This document shows positions 7,551 to 14,909 of a stretch of 37,885 nucleotides of DNA, piece after piece. This stretch comes from Myxococcales bacterium (GTDB lineage Bacteria; Myxococcota_A; Polyangia; Polyangiales; Ga0077539). Each line of letters starts with the position of its first letter. The first letter of the stretch is position 1. Made by a program: the position numbers and the translations under genes. The DNA is taken from positions 1-37,885 of the forward strand of contig JAUSAZ010000067.1 of NCBI GenBank assembly GCA_030652255.1, written 5' to 3'. Under the pieces are notes generated by a model. It saw only the letters and a list, made by a program, of their open reading frames with translations. It ran no database searches and was not told the origin of the DNA.

Positions 7551-9843
7551 CGCGCTGCCGGTCCCGTACGAGCGCAACGTCCGTCGCGTCGTGCGGGCGG
7601 TGCAGGCGAGCCCGCGGGGGGGATTGTTCATCTGCGTGGGGCGCTCGCAGGAGGTGCGAGCGAGGGTGGAGGCCGAGCTCGATGCGCGGCTGGCGCCGGG
7701 TCGCGTGGTGGTCCGCGCCTCCCTGGAGGGGGCGGGCGGCGAGCCGTGGCGGACGATCGTCGCGGCCCGCGATGCGAGCGGACGCGGGGCAGACGAGACG
7801 GTGCTCTCGGTGGGCATCGGCGGCGGAGGGGCGTCGGAGGCGGACGAGGCGCGCGACGCGGAGGTTCTGCTGCGACTCAACGTCGGGCGCGAGGTGCGGG
7901 TGCAGCAACGGCTGCATCTGCTGCTGTGGGTGGAAGGGCTGGTGCAGCTCGATCGAGTCCGGATGAAGGCGCCAGACCTGTGGGCGTTCAGGCTCGATGA
8001 GCTGTTCTTTCTCTCCGCGGCCGACTTCGATGTCGCATGGCTTCGAACGCCAGAGATCATGTCTTTTGAGCAGCACCTCGCCCGGATCGATCGACGGCTG
8101 GCGAGTACGCTCGTCTCGACCGCCGAACGGGTCGACCTGCTCAGCGACCGGGCCGCGGCGCTACGCAGCCTCGGACGGCCGCAAGAAGCACTCGCATCGA
8201 TCGAGCAGGGGAGGAGAGCACTCCGCGATCTTCGGTGGACGGATCAGGTCCGCGATGTGCTCCGATCGAATCTGCTCTGGGGTCTGCTGACGACTCTGGC
8301 CCTGCTCGGGAGGATCCACGAGGCCATCGAGCGGGCTCGTCAGCTCCATCACGAGGCCGTAGCCAGCAAGAACGTACTGCTCAAGGCAGCCACGGCGGAG
8401 GCGCTCGCCGAGCTGCTACCAGAGGTCGGTGGATTCAGGGCGGCGATCGAAGCAAGTGACGAGGCGATCTCGACCATTCCGACGAGTCGCAACCTCGGTC
8501 ACCCTGTTCCCCTCGGCGGCGCGGGCTTCTACGTCGTCCGATCGAGCATCTGGCTTGGAATGGGGGCGATCGATCGTTCGGCTGCTGAATGTAGCGAGGC
8601 GAAGCGTGTCGCCGCGACATCATGGATGCCAGAGAGCGTAACTCTATCAATCGTTGAGACATCCCGCGCCGACACCATCCTCACCAACGTCGACCTTGCG
8701 CGCGGGAAAATCATTGACGCACTCCTATTGACAGCCCGGGTGGCGGCTCAGCGGGAATCCGTACAGCACTCAGATGGCCTGGATGTGCGACGACAGCAAG
8801 CTTCATCGATGTTCGAGCGTCTTGGCTTTCTTGACATCGCAAGTCTGATCGCCAGAGAGGGTGTTCGCAGCAGCGAGGGGCGCCACGATGTTCTCTGCAG
8901 AGCGGCGTGGCTTTGCGCGCTTGGACGCATCGACGACCTCCTCGTCCGCAGAAACGAAGCGCTCTGCCGGTATCGTTCTGCCGCCACGCTGCTCGATCGA
9001 TGGCATCGCGAAAGCCCCACAGGTCGAGTGGACGCCGCACTCATGCTCGCGCGCATCTACGCCGACCTCCTCCCGCTCCTGCTCGATGCCCCAGAGGCCG
9101 ATCACTACAGAGGACAAGCAGAGTCCCTCCTGCTCGACGCCCTGAAGTCGTCTCGCAAGCAGCGGCACGTCGACCTGGAGCTGAAGTGCCAGGAGGCCCT
9201 CGCCCGCCTTTATGTGAGCACGGGTCGATTCGACGCCGCGTCGAGGTGTCTTCACGCCGTGCTCAAGTCCGCCGAGCGCTACAAGGGCCCATCGGCCCTC
9301 GCCGCCACCTGGATCGACCTCGCCCGCGTCGAGCACGCCCGCGGCGACCTCCCCGCCGCCCTCGCCCACTTCGACCATGCTCGGGCCCAGTGCGAGCGCG
9401 ACGAGCCCCTCTACCGCTCGCGCTTCGTCTGGAAGCGCCTGATGGTCGAGCGCCACCGCACCGAAGCCGCCCTCGGCGATCTCCGCGCCGCAAAGGCCAG
9501 CCTCGACGACGCCCTCACCGTGCTCCGCGCCGAGGGCCTCCGCCTGGAGGAGATGGACGTGCTCCAGCACCTCGCCGAGCTCGCCCCCGCGCCCGGGACC
9601 GACGACCACCGCGAGGGCGCCGCCTACGCCGCCCTGGAGATCGCGCGCGACGCGATGTTCCCCTCCGACGAGGCCCGCGCGATGCTGACGCTGGTCGAGC
9701 TCGGGCTCGCAGCCGGGCAGCGTGACGCCGTCGCGGGCCAGTACCGCGAGGCCGCATGGATCGCGCGAGAGCTGGGACCGCGTGAACTCCGGCGCCGCGC
9801 CGAGCGGCTGGCGCACCACTTCGGCGGTCTCCCATCGCCCTGA
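7543..9843 (+). CDS. Helical-repeat (TPR-like) partner of the P-loop ATPase
   Basis: This 766-residue cytosolic protein is coupled to the ATPase by an 8-bp overlap. The N-terminal 160 residues resemble the accessory domain often found next to such ATPases. A GGLFICVG strand is followed by a helix but lacks a Walker A lysine. After it come an LxLxRE-like segment, LHLLLWVEG (124-132) and APDLWAFR (143-150), which I recall as a recurrent 'lWL...APDhW+hR' signature. From about 180 onwards it is nearly all helices in 35-40-residue steps (e.g. RAAALRSLGRPQEALASIEQ, AATWIDLARVEHARGDLPAA), i.e. TPR-like repeats for binding a partner or trigger. Bases about 8000-9200 have distinctly lower GC than the 3' end. 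It could be a sensor, scaffold or transcriptional-activator-like protein; no nuclease, protease, TIR or membrane effector domain is visible. Confidence 0.75.
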   Translation: MPDALPVPYERNVRRVVRAVQASPRGGLFICVGRSQEVRARVEAELDARLAPGRVVVRASLEGAGGEPWRTIVAARDASGRGADETVLSVGIGGGGASEADEARDAEVLLRLNVGREVRVQQRLHLLLWVEGLVQLDRVRMKAPDLWAFRLDELFFLSAADFDVAWLRTPEIMSFEQHLARIDRRLASTLVSTAERVDLLSDRAAALRSLGRPQEALASIEQGRRALRDLRWTDQVRDVLRSNLLWGLLTTLALLGRIHEAIERARQLHHEAVASKNVLLKAATAEALAELLPEVGGFRAAIEASDEAISTIPTSRNLGHPVPLGGAGFYVVRSSIWLGMGAIDRSAAECSEAKRVAATSWMPESVTLSIVETSRADTILTNVDLARGKIIDALLLTARVAAQRESVQHSDGLDVRRQQASSMFERLGFLDIASLIAREGVRSSEGRHDVLCRAAWLCALGRIDDLLVRRNEALCRYRSAATLLDRWHRESPTGRVDAALMLARIYADLLPLLLDAPEADHYRGQAESLLLDALKSSRKQRHVDLELKCQEALARLYVSTGRFDAASRCLHAVLKSAERYKGPSALAATWIDLARVEHARGDLPAALAHFDHARAQCERDEPLYRSRFVWKRLMVERHRTEAALGDLRAAKASLDDALTVLRAEGLRLEEMDVLQHLAELAPAPGTDDHREGAAYAALEIARDAMFPSDEARAMLTLVELGLAAGQRDAVAGQYREAAWIARELGPRELRRRAERLAHHFGGLPSP

Positions 9844-9862
9844 AGCCGCGTGCGCATCGGGC

Positions 9863-10969
9863 TCAGCCCCGCTGCACGCCCACGCCCCCCGCGAGCGCGA
9901 GCAGCCCGTCGGCGATCACGCCCGCCGCGTCGGGCCGCGCGCTCGCCCACGCCGCCGCGCCCATCGCCTGCAGCGCGTCCGCGTCGCGCAGCACCGCGCC
10001 CATCTCCGCCGCCAGGCCCTCCGGCGTCAGCGCCCGCTGCGCCACCCACCGCGCCGCCCCGCGCGCGGCCATCGCCTCGGCGTTCATGCGCTGGTGGTCG
10101 TCCGCCGCCGTGGGCAGCGGGATGTACACCGCGGGCCGACCCAGCACCCCGAGCTCGGCCACCGTCATCGCGCCCGCGCGGCACACCACCAGCGACGACT
10201 CCGCCATCACCGTCGCCACGTCCTCGATGAAGGCCACCACCTCCGCGGCCTCGCCCCGCGCCGCGTAGGCCGCCGCCACCGCGTCGCGCTCCGACGCGCC
10301 CGTCTGGTGGGTCACCCTCACCGCCAGCCCGCTGGCCCGCAGCTTCGCCACGGCCTCGGGCATCACGGCGTTGATCGCCCTCGCCCCCTGGCTGCCGCCC
10401 AGCACCAGCACCGACGCGTCACCCCCGACGGGCACCGGCGACGCCATGCGCGCGAGGAAGGCCCGGCGCACCGGAGAGCCCGTCACCACCCCGACGCCCG
10501 CGGGGAAGGCCGCCAGCGTCTCCTCGTGCGTCACGAAGGCCCGCTTGACCACCCGCGAGAGGATCCGGTTGGTGAGCCCCGGCACGGCGTTGGGCTCCAG
10601 CACCGCCGTCGGGATGCGCAGCGCCGCGGCCATCGCCACGATGGGCCCGCCCGCGTACCCGCCGACCCCGAGCACCACGTGCGGCCGCTCGCGCCGCAGC
10701 ACCCGCCACGCGTGGGCCGCCGCCGGGGGGAGCTTCGCCAGCGCCGCGATGAGCTTCTTCCCGCGCACGCCGTTGAGGCCCGCGAGGTCCATCGGCTCGA
10801 AGCGCCAGGGGGTGGTGGGGAGCACGCGCGCCTCGATGCCGCGCGAGGTGCCAACCCAGCACACCGAGAGGTCGCGCACGCGGCGGTCGAGCGCGTCGGC
10901 GACGGCGATGCCCGGGAACACATGGCCGCCGGTGCCGCCGCCCGCCACCATGAAGCGCAGCTCCTGCAC
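9863..10969 (-). CDS. murG: MurG, UDP-GlcNAc:lipid I N-acetylglucosaminyltransferase
   Basis: MurG adds GlcNAc to lipid I to give lipid II on the cytoplasmic face of the membrane. The 368-residue protein has the family G-loops GGTGGHVFP (11-19) and GVGGYAGGP, then LEPNAVPGLTNR, GGSQGARAIN and the UDP-GlcNAc-binding run CRAGAMTVAEL...PLPTAADDHQRMNAEAM, in the right order and at normal length. Start GTG 10969 lies 6 bp after the ftsW stop. This is the last dcw gene on this strand; it ends 19 bp from the convergent helical-repeat gene. In many bacteria murC, murB and ftsQAZ follow here, and they do not. Confidence 0.96.
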   Translation of the reverse strand: MQELRFMVAGGGTGGHVFPGIAVADALDRRVRDLSVCWVGTSRGIEARVLPTTPWRFEPMDLAGLNGVRGKKLIAALAKLPPAAAHAWRVLRRERPHVVLGVGGYAGGPIVAMAAALRIPTAVLEPNAVPGLTNRILSRVVKRAFVTHEETLAAFPAGVGVVTGSPVRRAFLARMASPVPVGGDASVLVLGGSQGARAINAVMPEAVAKLRASGLAVRVTHQTGASERDAVAAAYAARGEAAEVVAFIEDVATVMAESSLVVCRAGAMTVAELGVLGRPAVYIPLPTAADDHQRMNAEAMAARGAARWVAQRALTPEGLAAEMGAVLRDADALQAMGAAAWASARPDAAGVIADGLLALAGGVGVQRG

Positions 10970-10975
10970 GCGCCG

Positions 10976-12157
10976 CTACGCCGCCTTCGCCGAGCGCGAC
11001 ACCGACAGCAGGATGCCGACCGCGGCGAGGTCGATGATGAGCGAGCTGCCGCCGTAGGAGATGAAGGGGAGCGTGAGGCCCTTGGTGGGCAGCGCCCCCA
11101 TCGCGACCCCGAGGTTGATGAGCGCCTGCAGGGTGAGCAGGGTCGTGACGCCGAACGCGAGGTAGGTGCCGTGGTCGTCGGCCGAGCGCAGGGCGATGCG
11201 CACGCCGCGCCAGATGAGGAAGGCGTAGGCCAGCATGAGGCCCGCGACGCCGACGAAGCCGAGCTCCTCGCCGAGGATGGCGCTGATGAAGTCCGTGTGC
11301 GCTTCGGGCAGGAAGAAGAGCTTCTGGTGGCTGTCTCCGAGCCCCACGCCGGTCATGCCGCCGGAGCCGAAGGACATCATCGACTCGACCAGCTGGTACG
11401 AGATGGTGCTGCGGAAGCGCGCCGGGTCGAGGAAGGCCTCCCAGCGGCGGCGGCGGTACTCGGTGCCGAGCACGAGGTAGGCCGCGACCGGGAGCGCCGC
11501 GATGAGCGTGCCCAGGATGTAGCCCGTGCGCGCGCCCGCCACGAAGAGCAGCGTGAAGGTGAGCAGCAGCAGCACCACGGCGGAGCCGAAGTCGGGCTGC
11601 TTCAGGCACAGCAGCATCAGGAAGCCCGCCACCAGCAGGTGCGGGAGGAAGCCCACGGAGAAGGTGCGGATCTTCTCGTTCTTCTTGGCGAGCGAGTGCG
11701 AGAGCCAGACGATGAGCGAGAGCTTCGCGATCTCCGCGGGCTGGATGTTGATGGGCCCGACGCGAATCCAGCGCGCCGCGCCGCCGCCGGAGTGCCCGGC
11801 GCCCATCACCACGGCGAGCATGAGCAGCACCGTGACCCCGAGCATGGGGTAGGTGTACGCGCGCAGCTTGCGGTGGTCCTGCACGGCGAAGAAGGCGAGG
11901 GCCCCGAAGCCCATCACGGCGTACATCGACTGCCGCAGCAGGAAGAACTGCCCGTTGTGGTGCAGGTGCTCCGCGAAGACGGCGCTGGCCGAGTAGACCA
12001 TCACGATCCCGAAGGCCACGAGCAGCATCGTCACGCCCAGCAGCGCGTGGTCGACGCGCCCGAGGGCCCCGGCCTTCTCGACGGACTGCGCCCGGTACGG
12101 GGCAACACCCACCGGCGCCATCGAGTCGCGCCGCGCGTTGGTCGGCGCGGGGCTCAC
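10976..12157 (-). CDS. ftsW: FtsW, septal peptidoglycan polymerase (SEDS)
   Basis: This 393-residue SEDS glycosyltransferase polymerises lipid II at the septum together with FtsI. It has about ten TM segments and the diagnostic stretches RWIRVGPINIQPAEIAKL, RRRRWEAFLDP, GVGLGDSHQKLFFLPEAHTDFI (split here over the catalytic loop), EELGFVG and LPTKGLTLPFISYGGSSL. I chose GTG 12157 because it overlaps the murD TGA (GTGA), the junction type used elsewhere in this cluster. ATG 12121 (12 residues shorter) is a good alternative. The open frame continues far upstream through murD, but that part is an Arg/Gly-rich shadow. Confidence 0.95.
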   Translation of the reverse strand: MSPAPTNARRDSMAPVGVAPYRAQSVEKAGALGRVDHALLGVTMLLVAFGIVMVYSASAVFAEHLHHNGQFFLLRQSMYAVMGFGALAFFAVQDHRKLRAYTYPMLGVTVLLMLAVVMGAGHSGGGAARWIRVGPINIQPAEIAKLSLIVWLSHSLAKKNEKIRTFSVGFLPHLLVAGFLMLLCLKQPDFGSAVVLLLLTFTLLFVAGARTGYILGTLIAALPVAAYLVLGTEYRRRRWEAFLDPARFRSTISYQLVESMMSFGSGGMTGVGLGDSHQKLFFLPEAHTDFISAILGEELGFVGVAGLMLAYAFLIWRGVRIALRSADDHGTYLAFGVTTLLTLQALINLGVAMGALPTKGLTLPFISYGGSSLIIDLAAVGILLSVSRSAKAA

Positions 12158-13548
12158 GACCCGGCCCCCTCGCGCAGCGCGCGCGCGGCCCGCGCGAAGG
12201 CGTCCCCGCGCTCGGCGTAGCTCTTGTACATGTCCAGCGAGCTGCACGCCGGGGCCAGCAGCACGCAGTCGCCCGGCCGCGCCACGCCCGCCGCGCGGCG
12301 CACGGCCTCGTCCATGTCCGCCGCCATCTCGTGCGGGACGGTCTCGCCCATCGCCTGCGCCAGCAGCGGCGCCGCCTCGCCCAGCAGCACCACCCCGCGC
12401 GCCTTCGCGCGCAGCAGCTGCACCAGCGGGTCGTACGAGCCGCCCTTGTCGCGGCCCCCCGCGATGAGCACCACCGGCCGGTCGACGCCCTCCAGGGCCT
12501 TGAGCGCGGCGCCCACGTTGGTCGCCTTGGAGTCGTCCACGTAGACCACGCCCGCGTGCTCCACCACCCGCTGCATCCGGTGCGGCAGGCCCGTGAACGA
12601 GCGCAGCGTGCGGGCGATCGCCGCCGCCGTCGCGCCGCCGAGGTGCGCCGCGAGGGCCGCCGCCATGGCGTTGCCGACGTTGTGCGAGCCCTTGATGCCC
12701 ACCTCGCTCACCGGCACCCGCAGCCCGCCGGGGCCGACGATGGCGTCGTCGACGATGCGCACGGCGCTGTGCTCGCCGCCCCAGGTGTGCACCTGCGCGG
12801 CGCCGGCGCGCGCGAAGGCCAGCACGACGGGGTCGTCCGCGGGCACCACGGCGTGGTCGTCGGGGCGCTGCGCAAGGAAGATCCGCGCCTTGGCGGCGCC
12901 GTAGGCGGCCATCGAGGGGTAGCGGTCGAGGTGGTCGGCCGTGAGGTTGAGCCACACGGCGATGGAGGGCCGGAAGCGCGCAGTGGCCTCGAGCTGGTAC
13001 GAGCTCACCTCGATGACCGAGCGCCCGCCCGGGGCGGTCGACTCGTGGCCGATGGCGTCGCACCACGGCGTGCCGAGGTTGCCGCCCGTGAAGGTCGCGA
13101 AGCCCGACGACTCCAGCATCTCGCCCAGCAGGGTGGTGACGGTGCTCTTGCCGTTGGTGCCCGTGATGGCGACGACCGGCGCCTCGCAGTACCAGCTGGC
13201 GAGCTCGAGCTCGCCCACGACCGTGACCCCGCGCGCCTTCGCACGCGCCACCGCGTCGAGGGGCGGCACGCCCGGCGACAGCACGATGACGTCGGCCTCG
13301 GCGAAGACCTCGTCGCCGTGGCCACCGAGGGCGAACCCCACCCCGCGCCGGGTCAGGTCGGCGTAGCGGTCGAGGTCGACCTCCGCCGCGCTGCGACGGT
13401 CGTTCACCGTGACCTGGGCGGCGCCGTCCGAGAGGCACCGCCGCGCCGCCGCGAGCCCCGAGAGCCCGATGCCCACCACCACTACACGCTGTCCGCGCAC
13501 CGTGCCGTTCACGATCGGGGGGCTTAGCGCAACTCCGTCGGCGACCAC
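12154..13548 (-). CDS. murD: MurD, UDP-MurNAc-L-Ala:D-Glu ligase
   Basis: MurD adds D-glutamate to UDP-MurNAc-L-alanine. The 464-residue protein has an N-terminal nucleotide-sugar-binding Rossmann domain (VVVVGIGLSGLAAAR, 22-36), the ATP loop GTNGKST (130-136), LNLTADHLDRY, GSHNVGNAMAA, the HRMQRV segment and DDSKATNVGA, then the C-terminal domain with AGGRDKGGSYDPL. The start is GTG 13548. It is 56 bp from a divergent epimerase-like gene, so murD-ftsW-murG must have a promoter in that short gap: the usual read-through from mraY is blocked by an inserted oppositely oriented gene and spacer. The 3' end overlaps the ftsW start. Confidence 0.96.
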   Translation of the reverse strand: MVADGVALSPPIVNGTVRGQRVVVVGIGLSGLAAARRCLSDGAAQVTVNDRRSAAEVDLDRYADLTRRGVGFALGGHGDEVFAEADVIVLSPGVPPLDAVARAKARGVTVVGELELASWYCEAPVVAITGTNGKSTVTTLLGEMLESSGFATFTGGNLGTPWCDAIGHESTAPGGRSVIEVSSYQLEATARFRPSIAVWLNLTADHLDRYPSMAAYGAAKARIFLAQRPDDHAVVPADDPVVLAFARAGAAQVHTWGGEHSAVRIVDDAIVGPGGLRVPVSEVGIKGSHNVGNAMAAALAAHLGGATAAAIARTLRSFTGLPHRMQRVVEHAGVVYVDDSKATNVGAALKALEGVDRPVVLIAGGRDKGGSYDPLVQLLRAKARGVVLLGEAAPLLAQAMGETVPHEMAADMDEAVRRAAGVARPGDCVLLAPACSSLDMYKSYAERGDAFARAARALREGAGS

Positions 13549-13592
13549 GAAAACCGCGCAACCTCCTCTCGGCGGCGCGGCGGGGGCGGGCG

Positions 13593-13598
13593 TAGATT
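13593..13598 (+). promoter_or_regulatory. Possible -10 box for a near-leaderless epimerase mRNA
   Basis: TAGATT lies 6 bases before the ATG at 13605. A start about 7 bases downstream of the box would fall on the ATG, giving a leaderless transcript, which would fit the lack of a Shine-Dalgarno sequence. No convincing -35 box is seen. Weak evidence only. Confidence 0.3.
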
Positions 13599-13604
13599 GC
13601 GGCG

Positions 13605-14444
13605 ATGTTCGAGCCGCTGACTGCCTTGGAGACCCTCGTCCTGCGCGACGACGCCGCGGACGCCACCGTCGCCCTCGCCCCGGCCCGCGGCGGCATGGTC
13701 ACCCGCTTCCTGGTGGGCGACCGGACGGTGCTCTACCTCGACGAGTCCACCCTGCTCGACCCCGCGAAGAACATCCGCGGCGGCGTGCCGGTGCTCTTCC
13801 CCTCCCCCGGCGCGCTGACCGGCGAGCGCTTCCGCTACGGCGAGGCCACGGGCTCGATGAAGCAGCACGGCTTCGCCCGGCAGCGCCCGTGGTCGGTCAC
13901 GGCGGCGGACGAGCGCTCGGCCACGCTGGCGCTGCGCTCCGACGAGGCCACGCGGGCGCAGTTCCCCTGGGACTTCGCGCTCACCGTCCGTTACACGCTC
14001 GACGGCGCGCGGCTGCGCATCACCCAGCGCGTCGAGAACCACAGCGCCACCGCGATGCCCTTCGCGATGGGCTTCCACCCGTACTTCCATGTGCCCGACG
14101 GGGAGAAGGGGCGCGCGTCCATCGCGACGGCGGCGACGCGGGCCTTCGACAACACCACGAAGACCACGGTGCCCCTGGAAGGTCCCATCGACCTCACGCG
14201 AGCGGAGGTCGACCTGCACCTCGACGAGCACGCGACGCTGGTGCTCGCGGACGGCCAGCGGGTCGAGGTGACGGCCTCGCCGGAGTTCACCCGCTGGGTC
14301 ATCTGGACGCTCCGCGGCAAGGACTTCGTGTGCCTCGAACCGTGGACCGCCGCGGGCGACGCGCTCAACACCCGCGAGGGGCTCATCGTGCTGGCGCCCG
14401 GCGAGGCGCGCGAGCTGCGGGTGGAGATCGCGGTCAGCACCTGA
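13605..14444 (+). CDS. Aldose 1-epimerase / hexose-6-phosphate mutarotase-like enzyme
   Basis: This 279-residue galactose-mutarotase-fold protein is expected to interconvert alpha and beta anomers of a sugar or sugar phosphate in the cytosol. Motifs in order: KNIRGGVPVLFPSPG (56-70), KQHGFARQRPW (86-96, the first catalytic His), GFHPYF (155-160, the second catalytic His) and the C-terminal FVCLEPWTA. The R-GGVPVLFPSPG and KQHGF pattern is closer to the glucose-6-phosphate 1-epimerase (YeaD-like) branch than to GalM, but I cannot separate the two without an alignment. It faces away from murD across 56 bp and sits between two halves of the dcw cluster. Nothing else for sugar metabolism is nearby. 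Confidence 0.88.
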   Translation: MFEPLTALETLVLRDDAADATVALAPARGGMVTRFLVGDRTVLYLDESTLLDPAKNIRGGVPVLFPSPGALTGERFRYGEATGSMKQHGFARQRPWSVTAADERSATLALRSDEATRAQFPWDFALTVRYTLDGARLRITQRVENHSATAMPFAMGFHPYFHVPDGEKGRASIATAATRAFDNTTKTTVPLEGPIDLTRAEVDLHLDEHATLVLADGQRVEVTASPEFTRWVIWTLRGKDFVCLEPWTAAGDALNTREGLIVLAPGEARELRVEIAVST

Positions 14445-14478
14445 GTACCGCTCCACAAGGGACCTGAGGGCCCTGGTG

Positions 14479-14529
14479 CGGCCGCGTCGGGGGAGAAGAA
14501 CCGCAAGGGTCGCAAGGGTCGCAAGGGGT
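14479..14529 (+). repeat. Short repeat, inverted copy (CGCAAGGGT tract)
   Basis: GCGTCGGGGGAGAAGAACCG is followed by three 9-bp CGCAAGGGT-type units. It is the near-perfect reverse complement of 14643-14694, with a spacer of about 110 bp, so the two could pair into a large hairpin between the convergent genes. Confidence 0.75.
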
Positions 14530-14642
14530 CTAGGTTCTGGCGGCGCTCCCTGCTTCGGTCTCGCGAGAGGATCTTGAGAGTGATGCCGGTCTCCGACACG
14601 AGGTGAGTGCTTCGAGCGCCTGACACCATTCGCCCCTTTCTT

Positions 14643-14694
14643 CTCCCTTGCGCCCCTTGCGACCCTTGCGGTTCCTTCTCCCCCGACGCAGCCG
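14643..14694 (-). repeat. Short repeat, copy 2
   Basis: Read on the minus strand this gives the same GCGTCGGGGGAGAAGGAACCG motif and CGCAAGGGT/G units as 14479-14529. Its end overlaps the first bases of the 140-bp repeat copy 2, so the two repeat types are probably parts of one composite element. Confidence 0.75.
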
Positions 14695-14818
14695 TAGCGG
14701 TCCCCCCGACGAGCGCGGAGATACCTCGCGGGCGCTCCCCTCGGAGGGCGAGGCTGGTGATCGAAGGCGTGGGCGGGCGCACGACTGAACCCGTCACATC
14801 CCCTGCGACGAGGTACTA
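14679..14818. repeat. Dispersed repeat, copy 2 of about 140 bp
   Basis: Ungapped match to 1-140 in direct orientation, about 86% identical by eye, ending with the same GGTACTA. The best-conserved core is CTCCCCTCGGAGGGCGAGG and the end TCACATCCCCTGCGACG. The pair brackets a 14.7-kb segment that includes murD-ftsW-murG, the ATPase pair and the export operon. It is not obviously coding and I see no terminal transposase. Confidence 0.8.
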
Positions 14819-14859
14819 CGGCCCTCTCGCGAGGCCGACGGGTCAGCGCGGTCGGAACT

Positions 14860-14907
14860 CTCCCTTGCGACCCTTTCGACCCTTGCGGTTCTTCTCCCCC
14901 GACGCGG
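14860..14907 (-). repeat. Short repeat, copy 3, abutting the lipoprotein stop
   Basis: Minus-strand reading gives the GCGTCGGGGGAGAAGAACCG motif and CGCAAGGGT/CGAAAGGGT units as in the other two copies. It ends 2 bp beyond the TAG stop of the LamG-like lipoprotein gene (14912-14910), just as the 140-bp repeat ends at the EamA stop. So both kinds of repeat lie directly at gene 3' ends. Confidence 0.7.
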
Positions 14908-14909
14908 AA

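Larger units (their letters stand above)
14445..14909. other. Repeat-rich non-coding spacer in the dcw break
   Basis: These 465 bp between the convergent epimerase and lipoprotein genes hold no convincing gene. They contain one inverted and two direct copies of a short repeat built from CGCAAGGGT units plus a GAGAAG/TCGGGGGAG motif (14479-14529 inverted; 14643-14694 and 14860-14907 direct) and a full copy of the 140-bp repeat (14679-14818). Nearly the whole spacer is explained by repeats. The piece at 14531-14642 is unique within the window. Confidence 0.7.

Noticed and set aside
5598..8060. An 820-codon minus-strand frame opposite the ATPase gene
   Set aside because: It has no recognisable motif, while the plus strand has intact Walker motifs and coupling.
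10976..13702. A 908-codon minus-strand frame
   Set aside because: Only the last 394 codons are ftsW; the rest is Arg/Gly-rich and antiparallel in phase to murD, which has all ligase motifs there.
14491..14530. CGCAAGGGT tandem units as a CRISPR array
   Set aside because: Units of 9 bp without spacers, no cas genes; a simple tandem tract in a repeat element.
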